Part shown: piece by piece, positions 34,322-47,341 of the stretch
Layout: each line of letters begins with the position of its first letter
Numbering within the stretch: position 1 is the first letter of the stretch
Source of the DNA: Allorhodopirellula heiligendammensis
GTDB taxonomy: Bacteria > Planctomycetota > Planctomycetia > Pirellulales > Pirellulaceae
Assembly: GCF_007860105.1 (NCBI RefSeq)
Contig: NZ_SJPU01000002.1
Span: forward strand, 2,261,882-2,325,881
DNA: 64,000 nt
Reading direction: 5' to 3'
Notes under the pieces: generated by a model
What the model was told of the DNA's origin: nothing
Databases searched by the model: none
What the model saw: the letters and a program-made list of their open reading frames with translations, nothing else
Translations under genes and position numbers: made by a program

Positions 34322-34403
34322 ACGGGCCACCGGCCCGTAGGTTTGGATTATTGAGTAGACGTGCCTCCTGAGGCACGTAGGGCGAGTCTCCAATAGACTC
34401 GCC
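34322..34403. repeat. Three consecutive perfect hairpins between dnaK and clpB
   Basis: ACGGGCC-acc-GGCCCGT (34322-34338), ACGTGCCTC-ct-GAGGCACGT (34359-34378) and GGCGAGTCT-ccaat-AGACTCGCC (34381-34403) follow one another. They lack a T-tract, so they are not classical terminators. They resemble intergenic palindromic units that I recall from planctomycete genomes, possibly mRNA-stabilising or REP-derived. Confidence 0.7.
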
Positions 34404-34513
34404 TACTCCCATCACAGGCAGCCATTACCAAACACTTCCATTCATCGTCGATGTTCGCCGGGACACGCATTGGAGTCTCGGAGAGATTCGAATCCTCACT
34501 GCGGAGCAGTCTC

Positions 34514-37171
34514 ATGGCGTTTCGATTTGATAAGCTGACCACTCAAGCGCAGAGCACGGTTGCCGAGGCGCAAGCTCAGGCAACTGCTTCAGGAAACGCG
34601 GAGATCACTCCGCTGCATTTGTTTGCGGCGGCAATGGCCCAATCCGGCGGTATCACTAAACCGCTGCTCGACAAGCTCAACGTCGACACGAAATCGCTGC
34701 AAGCGTTGATCACGAGTGAACTCGAAAAACTGCCTCGCAGCAGCGGCGGCGGCCAGCCTCGAGTGAGTGCAAAGCTGCAAGAGGTTTTTCAGTCCGCCGA
34801 TGAAGCGGCCAAGTCGCTCAAGGATGAGTACGTCAGCACGGAGCATTTGCTGCTCGGATTGGTGCGGATCGAAAACACCGCCAAGAATTTGCTCGCGATG
34901 TCCGGCGTGACCGCTGACGATCTGCTCAAAGCGACCAGCGAGATCCGTGGCTCGGCGCGAGTGACGGATCCCAACGCGGAGTCGACCTACCAAGCTCTCG
35001 AAAAATACGGCATCGACCTCACCCAGCTCGCCGAGACCGGTAAACTCGACCCGGTAATCGGTCGCGACAACGAGATTCGCCGAGTCATCCAAGTACTGTC
35101 GCGGCGAACGAAGAATAATCCCGTTTTAATCGGCCAGCCCGGTGTCGGGAAAACCGCCATTGCTGAAGGGCTCGCACTGCGCATCTTTGAAGGCGATGTG
35201 CCTCAGAGCCTCAAAGGGAAACGTGTCATCTCGTTGGACATGGGCGCGTTGGTAGCTGGCGCGAAGTTCCGGGGCGATTTCGAAGAGCGACTCAAGGCAG
35301 TACTCCGCGAGGTCAAGGATTCCGATGGCGGCGTGGTGTTATTCATCGACGAACTGCACTTAGTCGTCGGGGCAGGCAACGCCGAGGGTTCCGCCGACGC
35401 GGCGAACCTACTCAAACCCGAACTGGCACGCGGCACCCTACGCTGCATCGGGGCCACCACACTCGACGAGTACCGACAACACATCGAAAAGGATGCCGCG
35501 TTGGAGCGTCGTTTTCAGCCTGTCTTCGTCGGTGAGCCAAACATTGATGATACGATCGCGATTCTGCGAGGCTTGAAATCTCGCTATGAATCACATCATG
35601 GTGTCCGCATCACCGACAGCGCGCTGGTGGCTGCCGCTAACCTATCCAGCCGTTATATCGCCGATCGATTTCTACCTGACAAAGCGATCGACTTGGTCGA
35701 CGAAGCCGCCAGTCGCTTAGCGATGGAAAAGGAGTCGGTGCCTGAACCGATCGACCGCCTCCAGCGCCGCCTGCGTCAACTCGAGCTTGCCCATCGCCAA
35801 CTCGTCGATGAAAGTGAAGCCTCGGCCGTTGAAAAGCGTTCCGACGTTGAGGAAGAAATGGACGAGGTGAAGGCGGAATTGGCCAGCCTGCGAGAGCAGT
35901 GGGAAGCCGAAAAGATGGGGCTCGATGATGTTCAGTCGATCCGCCAGGAAGCCGAGCAGCTGCAACATCGCTTTGCGAAACTTGACTCCGAGGCGAAAGA
36001 GAAACAACTCCGTGGTGAGAGCCCCGAAGAGCTCTATCGGGAAATGCTGCAAGTTCAATCCCGGCAGCGAGAACTGCAAACTCGCATTGAGGAAGCCGAA
36101 GCCGCTGAGTCCGCCAAGGCCGAATCTCAATCCAGTGAAATAGACCAAGATGATCGTGAGCCGCGCCGACTCTTACGCCAAGAAGTAACCGAAGAAGAGA
36201 TCGCTGAAGTCGTTAGTACCTGGACCGGAGTTCCGGTCTCGCGGATGATGGAAACCGAGCGTGCGAAACTACTCGTCATGGAAGAGCGTCTGCACCGACG
36301 CGTGATCGGACAAGACGAAGCCGTCGCAGCGGTTTCAGACGCTGTCCGACGCAGTCGCAGTGGATTGCAGGACCCTCATCGCCCCATCGGATCATTCCTA
36401 TTCCTCGGTCCAACCGGGGTAGGGAAAACGGAATTATGCAAGGCACTCGCCGAAGTCATGTTCGACGACGATTCAGCCATGATTCGAATCGACATGAGCG
36501 AGTTCATGGAACGACACAGCGTTTCAAGGTTGATCGGAGCACCTCCCGGATACGTCGGCTATGAGGAAGGGGGCAAACTCACCGAGGCGGTGCGCCGTCG
36601 CCCCTATGCGGTGATCTTGCTCGACGAGATGGAGAAAGCCCATCCAGACGTGTTTAACATCCTGCTGCAAGTCCTCGATGACGGCCGCCTGACCGACGGC
36701 CAAGGTCGGACGGTTGATTTCACCAACGCCGTCATCGTGATGACCAGCAATGTAGGGAGCCAAGTGATCCAACGTGTCACCGAAGAGGGTGGTGACGAAG
36801 ACGAAATGCGCGCGGCAGTCCACGACGCTCTGAAGGCACGCTTTCTTCCTGAGTTCCTCAACCGCGTTGACGACATCGTGGTCTTTCATCCGCTGCAGCA
36901 GGCCCAGATTCGACACATCGTCGAACTTCAGCTCGACGAACTGCGCCGTCGTTTGGCCGTCAGCGGATTGGCACTCGAGCTCACGCCCGCCGCAGTCGAC
37001 GAGATCGCGGCAGTCGGCTATGACCCAGCCTACGGCGCCCGCCCCCTCAAACGCGTCATCCAACGCGAAGTGCAAAACCCACTCGCCAGCGCACTGCTGA
37101 GGAACAGCTACCCAGAGGGTTCGACGATCAAGGTTGACTTCCGCGACGGGAGTTTTCGGTTCAGCGAGTAG
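34514..37171 (+). CDS. clpB: ATP-dependent disaggregase ClpB
   Basis: The ATG at 34514, seven bases after GGAG, gives 885 residues beginning MAFRFDKLT. The Clp N-terminal repeats are present ([21 protein letters not shown]). The first AAA+ module has Walker [14 protein letters not shown], Walker [12 protein letters not shown] and an arginine region. The coiled-coil middle domain that distinguishes ClpB from ClpA/ClpC spans roughly residues 400-540. The second AAA+ module has Walker [35 protein letters not shown] and sensor-2 GARPLKR. ClpB extracts chains from aggregates with DnaK. Its 3' end overlaps the convergent DUF1570 gene by eleven bases. Confidence 0.97.
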   Translation: MAFRFDKLTTQAQSTVAEAQAQATASGNAEITPLHLFAAAMAQSGGITKPLLDKLNVDTKSLQALITSELEKLPRSSGGGQPRVSAKLQEVFQSADEAAKSLKDEYVSTEHLLLGLVRIENTAKNLLAMSGVTADDLLKATSEIRGSARVTDPNAESTYQALEKYGIDLTQLAETGKLDPVIGRDNEIRRVIQVLSRRTKNNPVLIGQPGVGKTAIAEGLALRIFEGDVPQSLKGKRVISLDMGALVAGAKFRGDFEERLKAVLREVKDSDGGVVLFIDELHLVVGAGNAEGSADAANLLKPELARGTLRCIGATTLDEYRQHIEKDAALERRFQPVFVGEPNIDDTIAILRGLKSRYESHHGVRITDSALVAAANLSSRYIADRFLPDKAIDLVDEAASRLAMEKESVPEPIDRLQRRLRQLELAHRQLVDESEASAVEKRSDVEEEMDEVKAELASLREQWEAEKMGLDDVQSIRQEAEQLQHRFAKLDSEAKEKQLRGESPEELYREMLQVQSRQRELQTRIEEAEAAESAKAESQSSEIDQDDREPRRLLRQEVTEEEIAEVVSTWTGVPVSRMMETERAKLLVMEERLHRRVIGQDEAVAAVSDAVRRSRSGLQDPHRPIGSFLFLGPTGVGKTELCKALAEVMFDDDSAMIRIDMSEFMERHSVSRLIGAPPGYVGYEEGGKLTEAVRRRPYAVILLDEMEKAHPDVFNILLQVLDDGRLTDGQGRTVDFTNAVIVMTSNVGSQVIQRVTEEGGDEDEMRAAVHDALKARFLPEFLNRVDDIVVFHPLQQAQIRHIVELQLDELRRRLAVSGLALELTPAAVDEIAAVGYDPAYGARPLKRVIQREVQNPLASALLRNSYPEGSTIKVDFRDGSFRFSE

Positions 37172-38669
37172 GTCCGGTTCCACCGGCCCGGTTCTCGGCC
37201 AAGCGTTCCATATCTGTTCGTAGCGTGCGCATGTAGCGTCGCCATTCCATTTCGAGCTTGGTCCGATCCCCAAAACATTCATCGAAAACGGAAAGCAAAT
37301 TTTCGGATCGCTCTTTCAAAATCGCAGCAGTCATGTCGCCCTCGTGTTCCTCCAACTGCCCCACTTTCTTGTAGTATTGCATGAGTTCCATGAAGTGCTC
37401 GTTGAAAAGAAAATGAGTTAGGGCCCACGCTTGACCGTACGCGGGTAGCTGGTCGCCGAGGGCCGTTTCGACCAGGAACCCCAGATCCGAGACAATGAAT
37501 TCGAGGCTGCCACGATGCGGGTCGCCCTCCAGCACGCGGTAGTAACTGATCCGACTCGAATCGACCACACCCACACCGCTCCATTTGGCGAGTTTGGCGG
37601 ACTCGAAATAGGACGCCATCCCTTCGTGGACCCAGCGTACGAAAGCACCGTCCCGGGGGAAGACGCCGGTATTGGCAGCGAGATGATGGATCGCTTCATG
37701 CGAAACGGTGGACACATCTTCGCTCTCGCGGGTGATGTCAATCAGCAGCTCGATCGTCTTGGCAAACCGGATCAACTGACCGGCACCGGGACCGCGAGCC
37801 TGCTTGGCAGTCTCTCGCAACTTCACGAGCTGGCGGTCGAGCTCCATCAGGACTTGAAATTCCTCGGACGTGCCGGAGTCGTAGAACATCGAGATGTTCT
37901 CTTTGGGCAGGTAAAAACCAGCTGTCTGTTTCAGCGAGCCACCGAGTCTGCGTTCCATCTGCATGAAATCGGCTTGCCGGCTAAACAGAACCACTTCCAA
38001 GGGTTGGTTTGGGGGTCGCAGAAAGACGCCTTCAAAGGCAAACGTCAATAAGTAGGATTCGTATACCTTTTCGAGTAGCTCCAGCCGCATCTCGGCCCGC
38101 GTTTTGTGGGTCACCTCGTCGGTGGCCGTGTTCGCATCATGCAGTAGCAGGAAGTGTTTGCTGCGGGTTGCGACCATGCGATCGCTACCGACAAACTGTC
38201 GAGCGTGCTGTTCGACTTCGGGATTGTCAGGGACCGAATGATTGATGTATCGCATCAAGTCCGCGAGCTTGACGAGCCGTTCGTCGCTGGAGTCAATCTT
38301 CCACGCCACGCTCAACAGGGACTTGGACTCTTCGAGCATGCCGTTCTTGAGCGCCCACTTGGCTAGCTCCAGAACCTCGTTGACATCGCCCAATTTGCGG
38401 ACTTCACGAAGTCGCTTGGCATAGACGCTCTGCGGCGTCGGGCTCTTGAGAACCTGAATGTCCTGTGCACTGAAATGCAGTGAACCGCGAGGATGCTGGT
38501 GCGTCACGTTCCCGCCCGCGTGGTAAGTCACCGAGCCCTCAAGTAACAATTGCAGGGATGTGCCGGGCAATTGATAGACGGTGTAATCAGCTTGGCCGGT
38601 TGAGCTGAGCTCAGGTAACAGCAGACAAAGAACAACAGCAACGCTGCAAAAAACGGCGGGGCGCGGCAT
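37161..38669 (-). CDS. DUF1570 family secreted protein with HExxH motif
   Basis: The 502-residue protein begins with a signal peptide ([19 protein letters not shown]). A helical region of about 150 residues follows. The DUF1570 region has [16 protein letters not shown] and [14 protein letters not shown], then [14 protein letters not shown], a HExxH zinc-protease-like motif near residue 325, and [18 protein letters not shown] with a following glutamate as a possible third ligand. The fold is therefore likely a gluzincin-type peptidase, although DUF1570 activity is not established to my knowledge. The family is expanded in planctomycetes. It is tail-to-tail with clpB (eleven-base overlap) and upstream of ligA on the same strand. 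Confidence 0.8.
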   Translation of the reverse strand: MPRPAVFCSVAVVLCLLLPELSSTGQADYTVYQLPGTSLQLLLEGSVTYHAGGNVTHQHPRGSLHFSAQDIQVLKSPTPQSVYAKRLREVRKLGDVNEVLELAKWALKNGMLEESKSLLSVAWKIDSSDERLVKLADLMRYINHSVPDNPEVEQHARQFVGSDRMVATRSKHFLLLHDANTATDEVTHKTRAEMRLELLEKVYESYLLTFAFEGVFLRPPNQPLEVVLFSRQADFMQMERRLGGSLKQTAGFYLPKENISMFYDSGTSEEFQVLMELDRQLVKLRETAKQARGPGAGQLIRFAKTIELLIDITRESEDVSTVSHEAIHHLAANTGVFPRDGAFVRWVHEGMASYFESAKLAKWSGVGVVDSSRISYYRVLEGDPHRGSLEFIVSDLGFLVETALGDQLPAYGQAWALTHFLFNEHFMELMQYYKKVGQLEEHEGDMTAAILKERSENLLSVFDECFGDRTKLEMEWRRYMRTLRTDMERLAENRAGGTGPTR

Positions 38670-38850
38670 GATTCATGGCCCTTGAAAAAGAATCTTGGCA
38701 GTTATCGATTGGCGTTACAGCTTGAACGATGGCATGCACGTTTTGAACTCAATAGAGCACCCAACATCGTCAACTGGCTAGTCATATCGGATGGGGGCAG
38801 ACGCTTTCGGCTCGTAGTGCCAAGCGATAATTCAGCCCTTCAGCCAATCG

Positions 38851-40953
<2,103 letters not shown>

Positions 40954-41531
40954 TTACGAGTACTTGACGAGAACGCTCATCGTCTGCTGGAAATCTTACC
41001 CGCGAGTGGCCAACCGCGGGGAGGTAATTCCCCACTAGGGGTAATTTAGGGACGGCAGTGGCGATACCCGCCGAAACAAGTGAATTCGTGCTCGGTTTCG
41101 TCCGCCTGTGCAGATAAGATGCGATTCTTCAGACATTTTCACTTTTCCTTCTAACAAGGAGATCGTTTCCGAGTTTTCGGATGACTTTGCTCATCCGAGC
41201 GAGGTTCCCCTGACAGTCGACCCCCACTACTGGTACCTGACGGGATCGATCATCCCCATCGAGTTGCGGGAGTGGTTTATCCGTCACGGCTCTCATGAAT
41301 TACCTGGAATGAGCCGATTGCCTTATTGGAGCGCACGGTCGCCCCGCGTGCCGATTTTGCGGTATCGCCGGACGATTCTGCGGCTTTGACTGGGACCGGG
41401 TGGTAGGGTTCACCTGACGACTGGAACCTAACCGGACAGCCGGCGTGATGATTGCCAACGACACTGGGTTCGCGTGGCAAGCAGACGCGTTTGGCCGTTC
41501 CGATCTGAATGACTCAAGGAGCGATCTTTCA

Positions 41532-43622
41532 ATGCTGATGCGACAACCGTGCCCTGAACTACAATTTGCCTACGCACCTCCATTCGGGGCGACGCCGACG
41601 GCAACCGGTACCCAATTCTCTGTGTTCAGCCGTTCGGCAACCGAAATGCGATTGTTGCTGTACAACAAAGTTAACGATCGCGAACCGGCTGAAATCATCG
41701 ATTTCGATCGCGATACCGACCGCTGGGGAGACGTCTGGAGTCTGCAGGTTCCCGGAATGGAGGCCGGCGGGCTCTACCATTTCCAAGCCAGCGGCCCATG
41801 GGAGCCAGAGAACGGACATCGTTTCGACGCCTCGGCGCGTTTGATCGACCCGTATGCGCAGGCCCTGGCGGGCACCTACCAAACCGGTAAAGACGGATTG
41901 ATTCGTCCGCCGAAGTGCGTCGTCGTCGACCACTCCTTCGACTGGGAGGGCGACCGGCATCTCCGTCGCGACATGAGCGAGACGATCATTTACGAGATGC
42001 ACGTCAAAGGTTTCACGAAGAGTCGGACCGCCAAGGTGAAGGCGCCGGGTAGTTATCTCGGTGTCATCGAGAAGATTCCGTACCTGAAATCGCTCGGTAT
42101 TACGGCCGTTGAATTGATGCCGGTACATGAATTCCCGATTCTTGAACCGCACGGAAAAAAACTCGAACGCCCGAACTACTGGGGATATGACCCCATGGCG
42201 TTCTTTGCACCTCACCGCGGGTACGCCCACGGAAAGACGCCAGCGGCGCAGGTCAACGAGTTCAAACAGATGGTCAAGGCGTTGCATCAGGCTGGCATCG
42301 AAGTCATCCTCGACGTGGTTTTCAACCATACCTGTGAAGGCAACGAAAACGGGCCGACTCTGTCGTTCAAAGGTCTGGAGAACCAGGTTTACTACATTCT
42401 CAGCGAAGGCCAGCACTACTGCAATTACAGCGGCTGCGGCAATACGCTCAATGGTAATCATCCCGTCGTCCGTGAAATGATCTTCCACTGTTTGCGGCAC
42501 TGGGTGCACAACTACCATGTCGATGGATTCCGATTCGACCTAGCCAGCATCTTCAGTCGTGACCGCACCGGCAATTTGATTTCTAACCCACCCATCGTGG
42601 AATTGATCGCCGAGGACCCGATGCTAGCGGATACCAAGATCATTGCCGAAGCCTGGGATGCCGCTGGCGCCTATCAAGTCGGCAGTTTCGGCAACCATCG
42701 TTGGGCCGAATGGAACGGTCGCTATCGAGACGATGCACGCGGCTTTTGGCGCGGTGATGGTGGCACGCTTGGCCCGCTCGCAACACGCCTGGCGGGTAGT
42801 AGTGACCTTTACGAACACGCCGGTCGACCGCCTTTTTGCAGCATCAACTTCATCACCAGCCACGATGGCTTCACGATGAACGATTTGGTCTCGTATAAAG
42901 AGAAGCACAACGAGGCCAACAACGAAAACAACTGTGACGGCGACAACCATAACACGAGTGACAACTACGGCGTCGAAGGCCCGACTCGCAAGAAGGCAAT
43001 CGCCACGATTCGCTCTCAGCAAATCCGAAATATGCTCGCCACGCTATTGGTCAGCCAAGGTGTCCCAATGATCGTCAGCGGTGACGAAGTGCGCCGCACG
43101 CAGAAAGGTAACAACAACGCCTACTGCCAAGACAACGACATCTCGTGGTTTGACTGGCGGCTGGTCGAACGGAATGCGGACTTAGCCCGTTTCGTCAGTG
43201 CGATGATCGAGTTCCGTAAGAACCAGCCGACGATCCGGAGAAAAGAATACCTCACTGGTCGTCCGATCGACGGCCGCAAAGTCCCCGATGTGTCATGGTA
43301 TGGCATCAAAGGCAATCCGTTGCACTGGGACCAAGGCATGCTGGCGATGACCGCTTACATCGCCGCCCCCAGTCGCGCTGACGATCCCGAAGGACTTGGC
43401 CGCGATTTGATCATTATGTTCAACAGCACGGGCGACAATCTCGACTTCGAACTGCCTTCGATCGGACGCGGCGTCGTGTGGAACCTATTCGCCGACACGG
43501 CCGCGATTCCACCCAAGGATATCTTTCCGGACATTGACGGCCCGGTCGCTCCGAGCAACCGCATTATCGACATGCCACGGCACTCCATGAAGATTTACGT
43601 CTGCAACGCGCAATTGACGTGA
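41532..43622 (+). CDS. glgX: Glycogen debranching enzyme GlgX (isoamylase-type, GH13)
   Basis: The start at 41532 is preferred because AGGAG lies ten bases upstream; an in-frame ATG at 41445 lacks a binding site. The 696-residue enzyme has an N-terminal CBM48-like domain (TGTQFSVFSRSATEMRLLLYN). The GH13 barrel follows: YEMHVKGFT, ILDVVFNHTCEGN, nucleophile region DGFRFDLASIF, general acid IIAEAWDAAG and transition-state Asp in FITSHDGFTMNDLVSYK. GlgX hydrolyses alpha-1,6 branch points left after phosphorylase action. The glycogen phosphorylase gene follows on the same strand, so the pair forms a glycogen breakdown unit. A palindromic spacer lies between them. Confidence 0.95.
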   Translation: MLMRQPCPELQFAYAPPFGATPTATGTQFSVFSRSATEMRLLLYNKVNDREPAEIIDFDRDTDRWGDVWSLQVPGMEAGGLYHFQASGPWEPENGHRFDASARLIDPYAQALAGTYQTGKDGLIRPPKCVVVDHSFDWEGDRHLRRDMSETIIYEMHVKGFTKSRTAKVKAPGSYLGVIEKIPYLKSLGITAVELMPVHEFPILEPHGKKLERPNYWGYDPMAFFAPHRGYAHGKTPAAQVNEFKQMVKALHQAGIEVILDVVFNHTCEGNENGPTLSFKGLENQVYYILSEGQHYCNYSGCGNTLNGNHPVVREMIFHCLRHWVHNYHVDGFRFDLASIFSRDRTGNLISNPPIVELIAEDPMLADTKIIAEAWDAAGAYQVGSFGNHRWAEWNGRYRDDARGFWRGDGGTLGPLATRLAGSSDLYEHAGRPPFCSINFITSHDGFTMNDLVSYKEKHNEANNENNCDGDNHNTSDNYGVEGPTRKKAIATIRSQQIRNMLATLLVSQGVPMIVSGDEVRRTQKGNNNAYCQDNDISWFDWRLVERNADLARFVSAMIEFRKNQPTIRRKEYLTGRPIDGRKVPDVSWYGIKGNPLHWDQGMLAMTAYIAAPSRADDPEGLGRDLIIMFNSTGDNLDFELPSIGRGVVWNLFADTAAIPPKDIFPDIDGPVAPSNRIIDMPRHSMKIYVCNAQLT

Positions 43623-43718
43623 AGCCAGACCGCAGGTGTTTCTTCATTAAGAGCGCGGATCGTCCCGGAGAGGCTGTGAGTTTCTACAATCCGGGCGCCC
43701 GTTTGGCTGGGGAGGTAG

Positions 43719-43752
43719 CGGAAGTCTTGAAGACTTCCGGCCTTCCTGCCGG
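43719..43752. repeat. Nested palindromes between glgX and glgP
   Basis: CGGAAGTCT-tga-AGACTTCCG (43719-43739) overlaps CCGGC-cttcct-GCCGG (43737-43752). No T-tract follows. The style resembles the hairpin units between dnaK and clpB. The remainder of the 43623-44054 spacer shows no gene. Confidence 0.65.
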
Positions 43753-44054
43753 CAATGCCGCATCGCCGCAACTCGCCATGAGTTCAACGACGACAACTCA
43801 CCGCCTCTGAGGACGCGTGATCCCGCTGCAATCGCGTTTTTTTGCCCGGTTGCTACTGTTTCCGTCCTTAACCGCAAGCCGCCCTCTCGTGATCAAACCG
43901 GCCCTTGCGCACCGGTCGCATAAGATGCGACGTTGGCGTGGCAATCAGATCCCTCTATACTCCAACCGTATCCATAGGGCGGTCCATGTCCAGGGGGGAC
44001 GCATCTCTCGTCTCACCCAGACCTCTTTACTTTCTCTACGAAAGCACTACGCAC

Positions 44055-46574
44055 ATGTCCAACACGCTCACCAATTCAGCTTCGGCAAAGTCGAAACCAG
44101 CCTCTAAGCAGCCACTCTCGTTGGGCGAGCTCGATCTTCCGACCGCTGTCCGCCGACATTTAACAGTCACGCTGGGCCACTTCGACGATGGCCAAACGCC
44201 CGGCAACGAATCGGATCAACGATACCTGTATCGCGCCTTAGCAATTTCAGTGCGTGACCGCTTGGTGCCGGAGTGGCAGCAGACATTGCGTCGAATGCGA
44301 GAGAGCGACGACCGCAAGGTGTACTACCTATCTCTGGAATTTTTGATCGGCCGTTCGCTCACCAACGCCGTTCAGAACCTCGATCTGGACGACGAAACAC
44401 GCGCCGCCATGCATGCCTACGGGATGGAGATGGAGGACGTTGCTGACCGAGAACTCGATGCGGGCTTGGGCAATGGTGGCTTGGGACGGCTCGCTGCCTG
44501 TTTCCTTGACAGTTGTGCGAACCTGCAACTCCCTGTGGTTGGCTACGGCATCCGCTACGAATACGGCATGTTCCACCAGCGTATTGAAGATGGACGCCAA
44601 GTCGAAGATCCCGATCACTGGCTCCGCGACGGCAACCCCTGGGAAATCGTTCGCGCTGAGAGCAGTCGGCGAATCCGGTTCTATGGTCGCACCGAACAGT
44701 ATCCCAACGATCAAGGGAAGATGTGCCAGCGGCTGGTTGATACGCACGATGTGCTCGCCGTGCCATTTGACATGCCCATTCCAGGTTATCGCAATGAAAC
44801 CGTCAACACGCTGCGTCTATGGAAAGCGTCGACGACGGACGTGTTTGATCTCGCTGAATTCAACGCGGGCAGTTACACCGAAGCCGTCGCGACAAAAAAC
44901 AATGCCGAACAGATTTCGATGGTGCTGTACCCGAACGATGCCAGCGAAAACGGAAAGGAATTGCGTCTGAAGCAACAGTACTTCCTCGTTTCAGCATCGC
45001 TCCAGGACGTCATCGACCGGTGGGTAAAGAAGTATGGCGAAGACTTCTCGCAGTTCGGCCAAAAGAACTGCTTCCAACTCAACGACACCCACCCGGCTTG
45101 CGCTGTGCCCGAATTGATGCGGTTGCTGCTCGACGAGCACGGCCTGGAGTGGGACGAAGCGTGGGACGTGACCACGCGGTGCATGGCCTACACCAACCAC
45201 ACGCTGCTGCCTGAGGCACTTGAGCGTTGGTCGGTGGGACTATTCAGTCGATTGCTGCCTCGATTGCTCGAGATCATTTACGAGATCAATGCTCGGTTCC
45301 TCAAACTCGTCGACCAGCAGTGGCCGGGTGATGTCGGCATGCGGCGTGAGATGTCGTTGATCGAAGAAAGCGATAACCCGCACATTCGGATGGCGTATCT
45401 GGCCATCGTCGGCAGTTTCTCCGTCAATGGTGTCGCTGGATTGCATACCCAGTTACTTGAGAGTGGCTTGTTCAAGAACTTCGCCCAACTTTGGCCACGC
45501 AAGTTCAATAACAAGACCAATGGTGTCACTCAACGACGCTGGCTCGCTCACTGCAATCCCGGTCTACGAGACCTACTCAACGAAACTATTGGTGATGGCT
45601 GGCAAACCGATCTGACCAAGATCAAAGAACTTGCGCCGCTGGCGACCGATGCGACCTTCCGCCAGCGCTGGCAGTCGATCAAGCTCGACAACAAGAAACG
45701 TTTGTCTGAACTGGTCGCTGAAACCACGGGCGTCGACTTCGATACATCGTTTATGTTTGATGTTCAAGTCAAACGGATTCACGAGTACAAACGCCAACTG
45801 CTCAACGTGTTACACGTCATCCACCTTTACGATCGCATCCAACGCGGCGAGACCACCGGCATGGCTCCGCGCTGCGTGCTGATCGGTGGAAAGGCAGCAC
45901 CGGGATACCACGTAGCAAAATTGATCGTCAAATTGATCAACGACGTCGCAGGAGTAGTCAATGCGGATCCGAAGTGCCGCGATCTGCTGCGAATGGTGTT
46001 CTTCCCGAACTACCGTGTCTCGTCAATGGAGGTGATCTGCCCAGCGACGGAGTTGTCTGAACAGATTTCGACGGCAGGCAAAGAGGCATCCGGTACCGGA
46101 AACATGAAATTCATGATGAACGGAGCGCTCACAATTGGCACACTCGATGGTGCCAATATCGAGATTCGCGAGAATGCCGGCGATGAAAACTTCTTCTTGT
46201 TTGGCCTCGACGCGCCAGAAGTCGTCGAAACGAAGAAAGACTATCGGCCCAACGATATTATCGCAGCGGATCCGGATATCGCCCGGTTGATGAGTATCCT
46301 CGAAAGCGGAACATTCAATCGAAATAACCCTGGCCTGTATGATTTGCTGACCGGTGGACTGCGGAGCCCGCACGATCCGTGGGTCACGATTGCCGATTTG
46401 CGAAGCTACATTGACGCGCAGGTCGAAGTGAGTAACACCTACCAAGACACGGCAAAATGGAATGAAATGAGCATTCTCAATACCGCCGGAAGCGGATGGT
46501 TCAGTAGTGACCGTACGATCGCGCAATACGCCCAAGACATCTGGGACGTCCGCGCGTTGCCGCCACTGAAATAG
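44055..46574 (+). CDS. glgP: Glycogen phosphorylase (GT35)
   Basis: The ATG at 44055 (MSNTLTNSASAKS) gives 839 residues, the standard length. Landmarks are YYLSLEFLIGRSL, DAGLGNGGLGRLAACFLDS, YEYGMFHQ, QLNDTHPACAVPELMRLL, the long middle region with RRWLAHCNPGL, and the PLP site EASGTGNMKFMMNGALTIGTLDGANIEI, in which the lysine of GNMKF carries pyridoxal phosphate. It removes glucose-1-phosphate from glycogen chain ends, working with GlgX. Upstream in-frame codons (from 43905) lack the family pattern. There is no clear ribosome binding site before 44055, so the start could lie a few codons away. Confidence 0.96.
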   Translation: MSNTLTNSASAKSKPASKQPLSLGELDLPTAVRRHLTVTLGHFDDGQTPGNESDQRYLYRALAISVRDRLVPEWQQTLRRMRESDDRKVYYLSLEFLIGRSLTNAVQNLDLDDETRAAMHAYGMEMEDVADRELDAGLGNGGLGRLAACFLDSCANLQLPVVGYGIRYEYGMFHQRIEDGRQVEDPDHWLRDGNPWEIVRAESSRRIRFYGRTEQYPNDQGKMCQRLVDTHDVLAVPFDMPIPGYRNETVNTLRLWKASTTDVFDLAEFNAGSYTEAVATKNNAEQISMVLYPNDASENGKELRLKQQYFLVSASLQDVIDRWVKKYGEDFSQFGQKNCFQLNDTHPACAVPELMRLLLDEHGLEWDEAWDVTTRCMAYTNHTLLPEALERWSVGLFSRLLPRLLEIIYEINARFLKLVDQQWPGDVGMRREMSLIEESDNPHIRMAYLAIVGSFSVNGVAGLHTQLLESGLFKNFAQLWPRKFNNKTNGVTQRRWLAHCNPGLRDLLNETIGDGWQTDLTKIKELAPLATDATFRQRWQSIKLDNKKRLSELVAETTGVDFDTSFMFDVQVKRIHEYKRQLLNVLHVIHLYDRIQRGETTGMAPRCVLIGGKAAPGYHVAKLIVKLINDVAGVVNADPKCRDLLRMVFFPNYRVSSMEVICPATELSEQISTAGKEASGTGNMKFMMNGALTIGTLDGANIEIRENAGDENFFLFGLDAPEVVETKKDYRPNDIIAADPDIARLMSILESGTFNRNNPGLYDLLTGGLRSPHDPWVTIADLRSYIDAQVEVSNTYQDTAKWNEMSILNTAGSGWFSSDRTIAQYAQDIWDVRALPPLK

Positions 46575-46723
46575 GTACCGATCCAACGCACGCAGCAGGC
46601 AGAGTTTTTCAGCCACGGTGATATCACACCTGTGGCGTCAGCCTCAGGAAAACTCACGCGTTTGGGTTGTTAAGAAAACACCTGCCGCTCGCCCAAGAAA
46701 TCTTCCCCCCTTGAAAAACACCC

Positions 46724-47341
46724 ATGTCTGAAGAACACGTCCTGGTCGTGCCCGCCGACCTCATTTCCTCACTGGGACATCTCGAGGGATTCGAGGTCGA
46801 TGTCGATCGGTTTCTGATGCCGATCCTCGCCAGTGACCAGCTTTCGTATCGGCCCCGAGCGGCGATGGAATTGGACCCAAGTTTCAAGCAGCTGATCCCT
46901 TACGTTGTGATGCAGTGGACCGATCCAGCGGACGGACTCGTTCGCGTCTTTACGTACACACGCGGCGGGGGCTCGGGCGAATCTCGATTGCACGCTAAGC
47001 GAAGCATCGGTGTGGGCGGCCACATCAGCCGCGAGGACGCCGCAGGCGATGAAGATCCCTATCTAACAGGCATGCGCCGCGAGCTCGATGAAGAAGTAAC
47101 GATCCAGTGCGACTACGTCGACCAGCGAGAAGGCTTGCTGTACGATCCCAGCAACGAAGTCGGCCGCGTGCACCTGGGCGTGATCCATCGCTTCACACTC
47201 GATCACCCTCAGGTGACTAGCAACGAAGCGGAACTGGCGGACGGAGAGTTTCTGACGATCGCCCAGTTACGAACCCAATATGATGCGTTGGAAACATGGA
47301 GTCAGTTGTGTCTGGATGCCTTGTTCCCGGAGACCCGCTAA
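46724..47341 (+). CDS. NUDIX-like hydrolase
   Basis: The 205-residue protein contains a NUDIX-type core: SIGVGGHISRED, then RRELDEEVTIQ, which matches the REUxEE part of the box. The spacing between the glycine and the REL segment is several residues longer than canonical. The protein lacks a signal peptide. NUDIX enzymes hydrolyse diphosphates linked to another moiety. The substrate here is unknown. The stop codon abuts the start of the asparagine-synthetase-like gene without a gap (47341/47342), so the three genes up to 49569 form one operon. I do not recognise the product more closely. Confidence 0.75.
   Translation: MSEEHVLVVPADLISSLGHLEGFEVDVDRFLMPILASDQLSYRPRAAMELDPSFKQLIPYVVMQWTDPADGLVRVFTYTRGGGSGESRLHAKRSIGVGGHISREDAAGDEDPYLTGMRRELDEEVTIQCDYVDQREGLLYDPSNEVGRVHLGVIHRFTLDHPQVTSNEAELADGEFLTIAQLRTQYDALETWSQLCLDALFPETR

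Noticed and set aside
41108-41389. A 93-residue plus-strand frame before glgX
   Set aside because: No recognisable ribosome binding site or domain, and a composition unlike the neighbours; the segment lies in an untranslated-looking spacer.
41559-42518. A 319-codon minus-strand frame
   Set aside because: Antisense shadow of glgX, whose protein has all catalytic residues.
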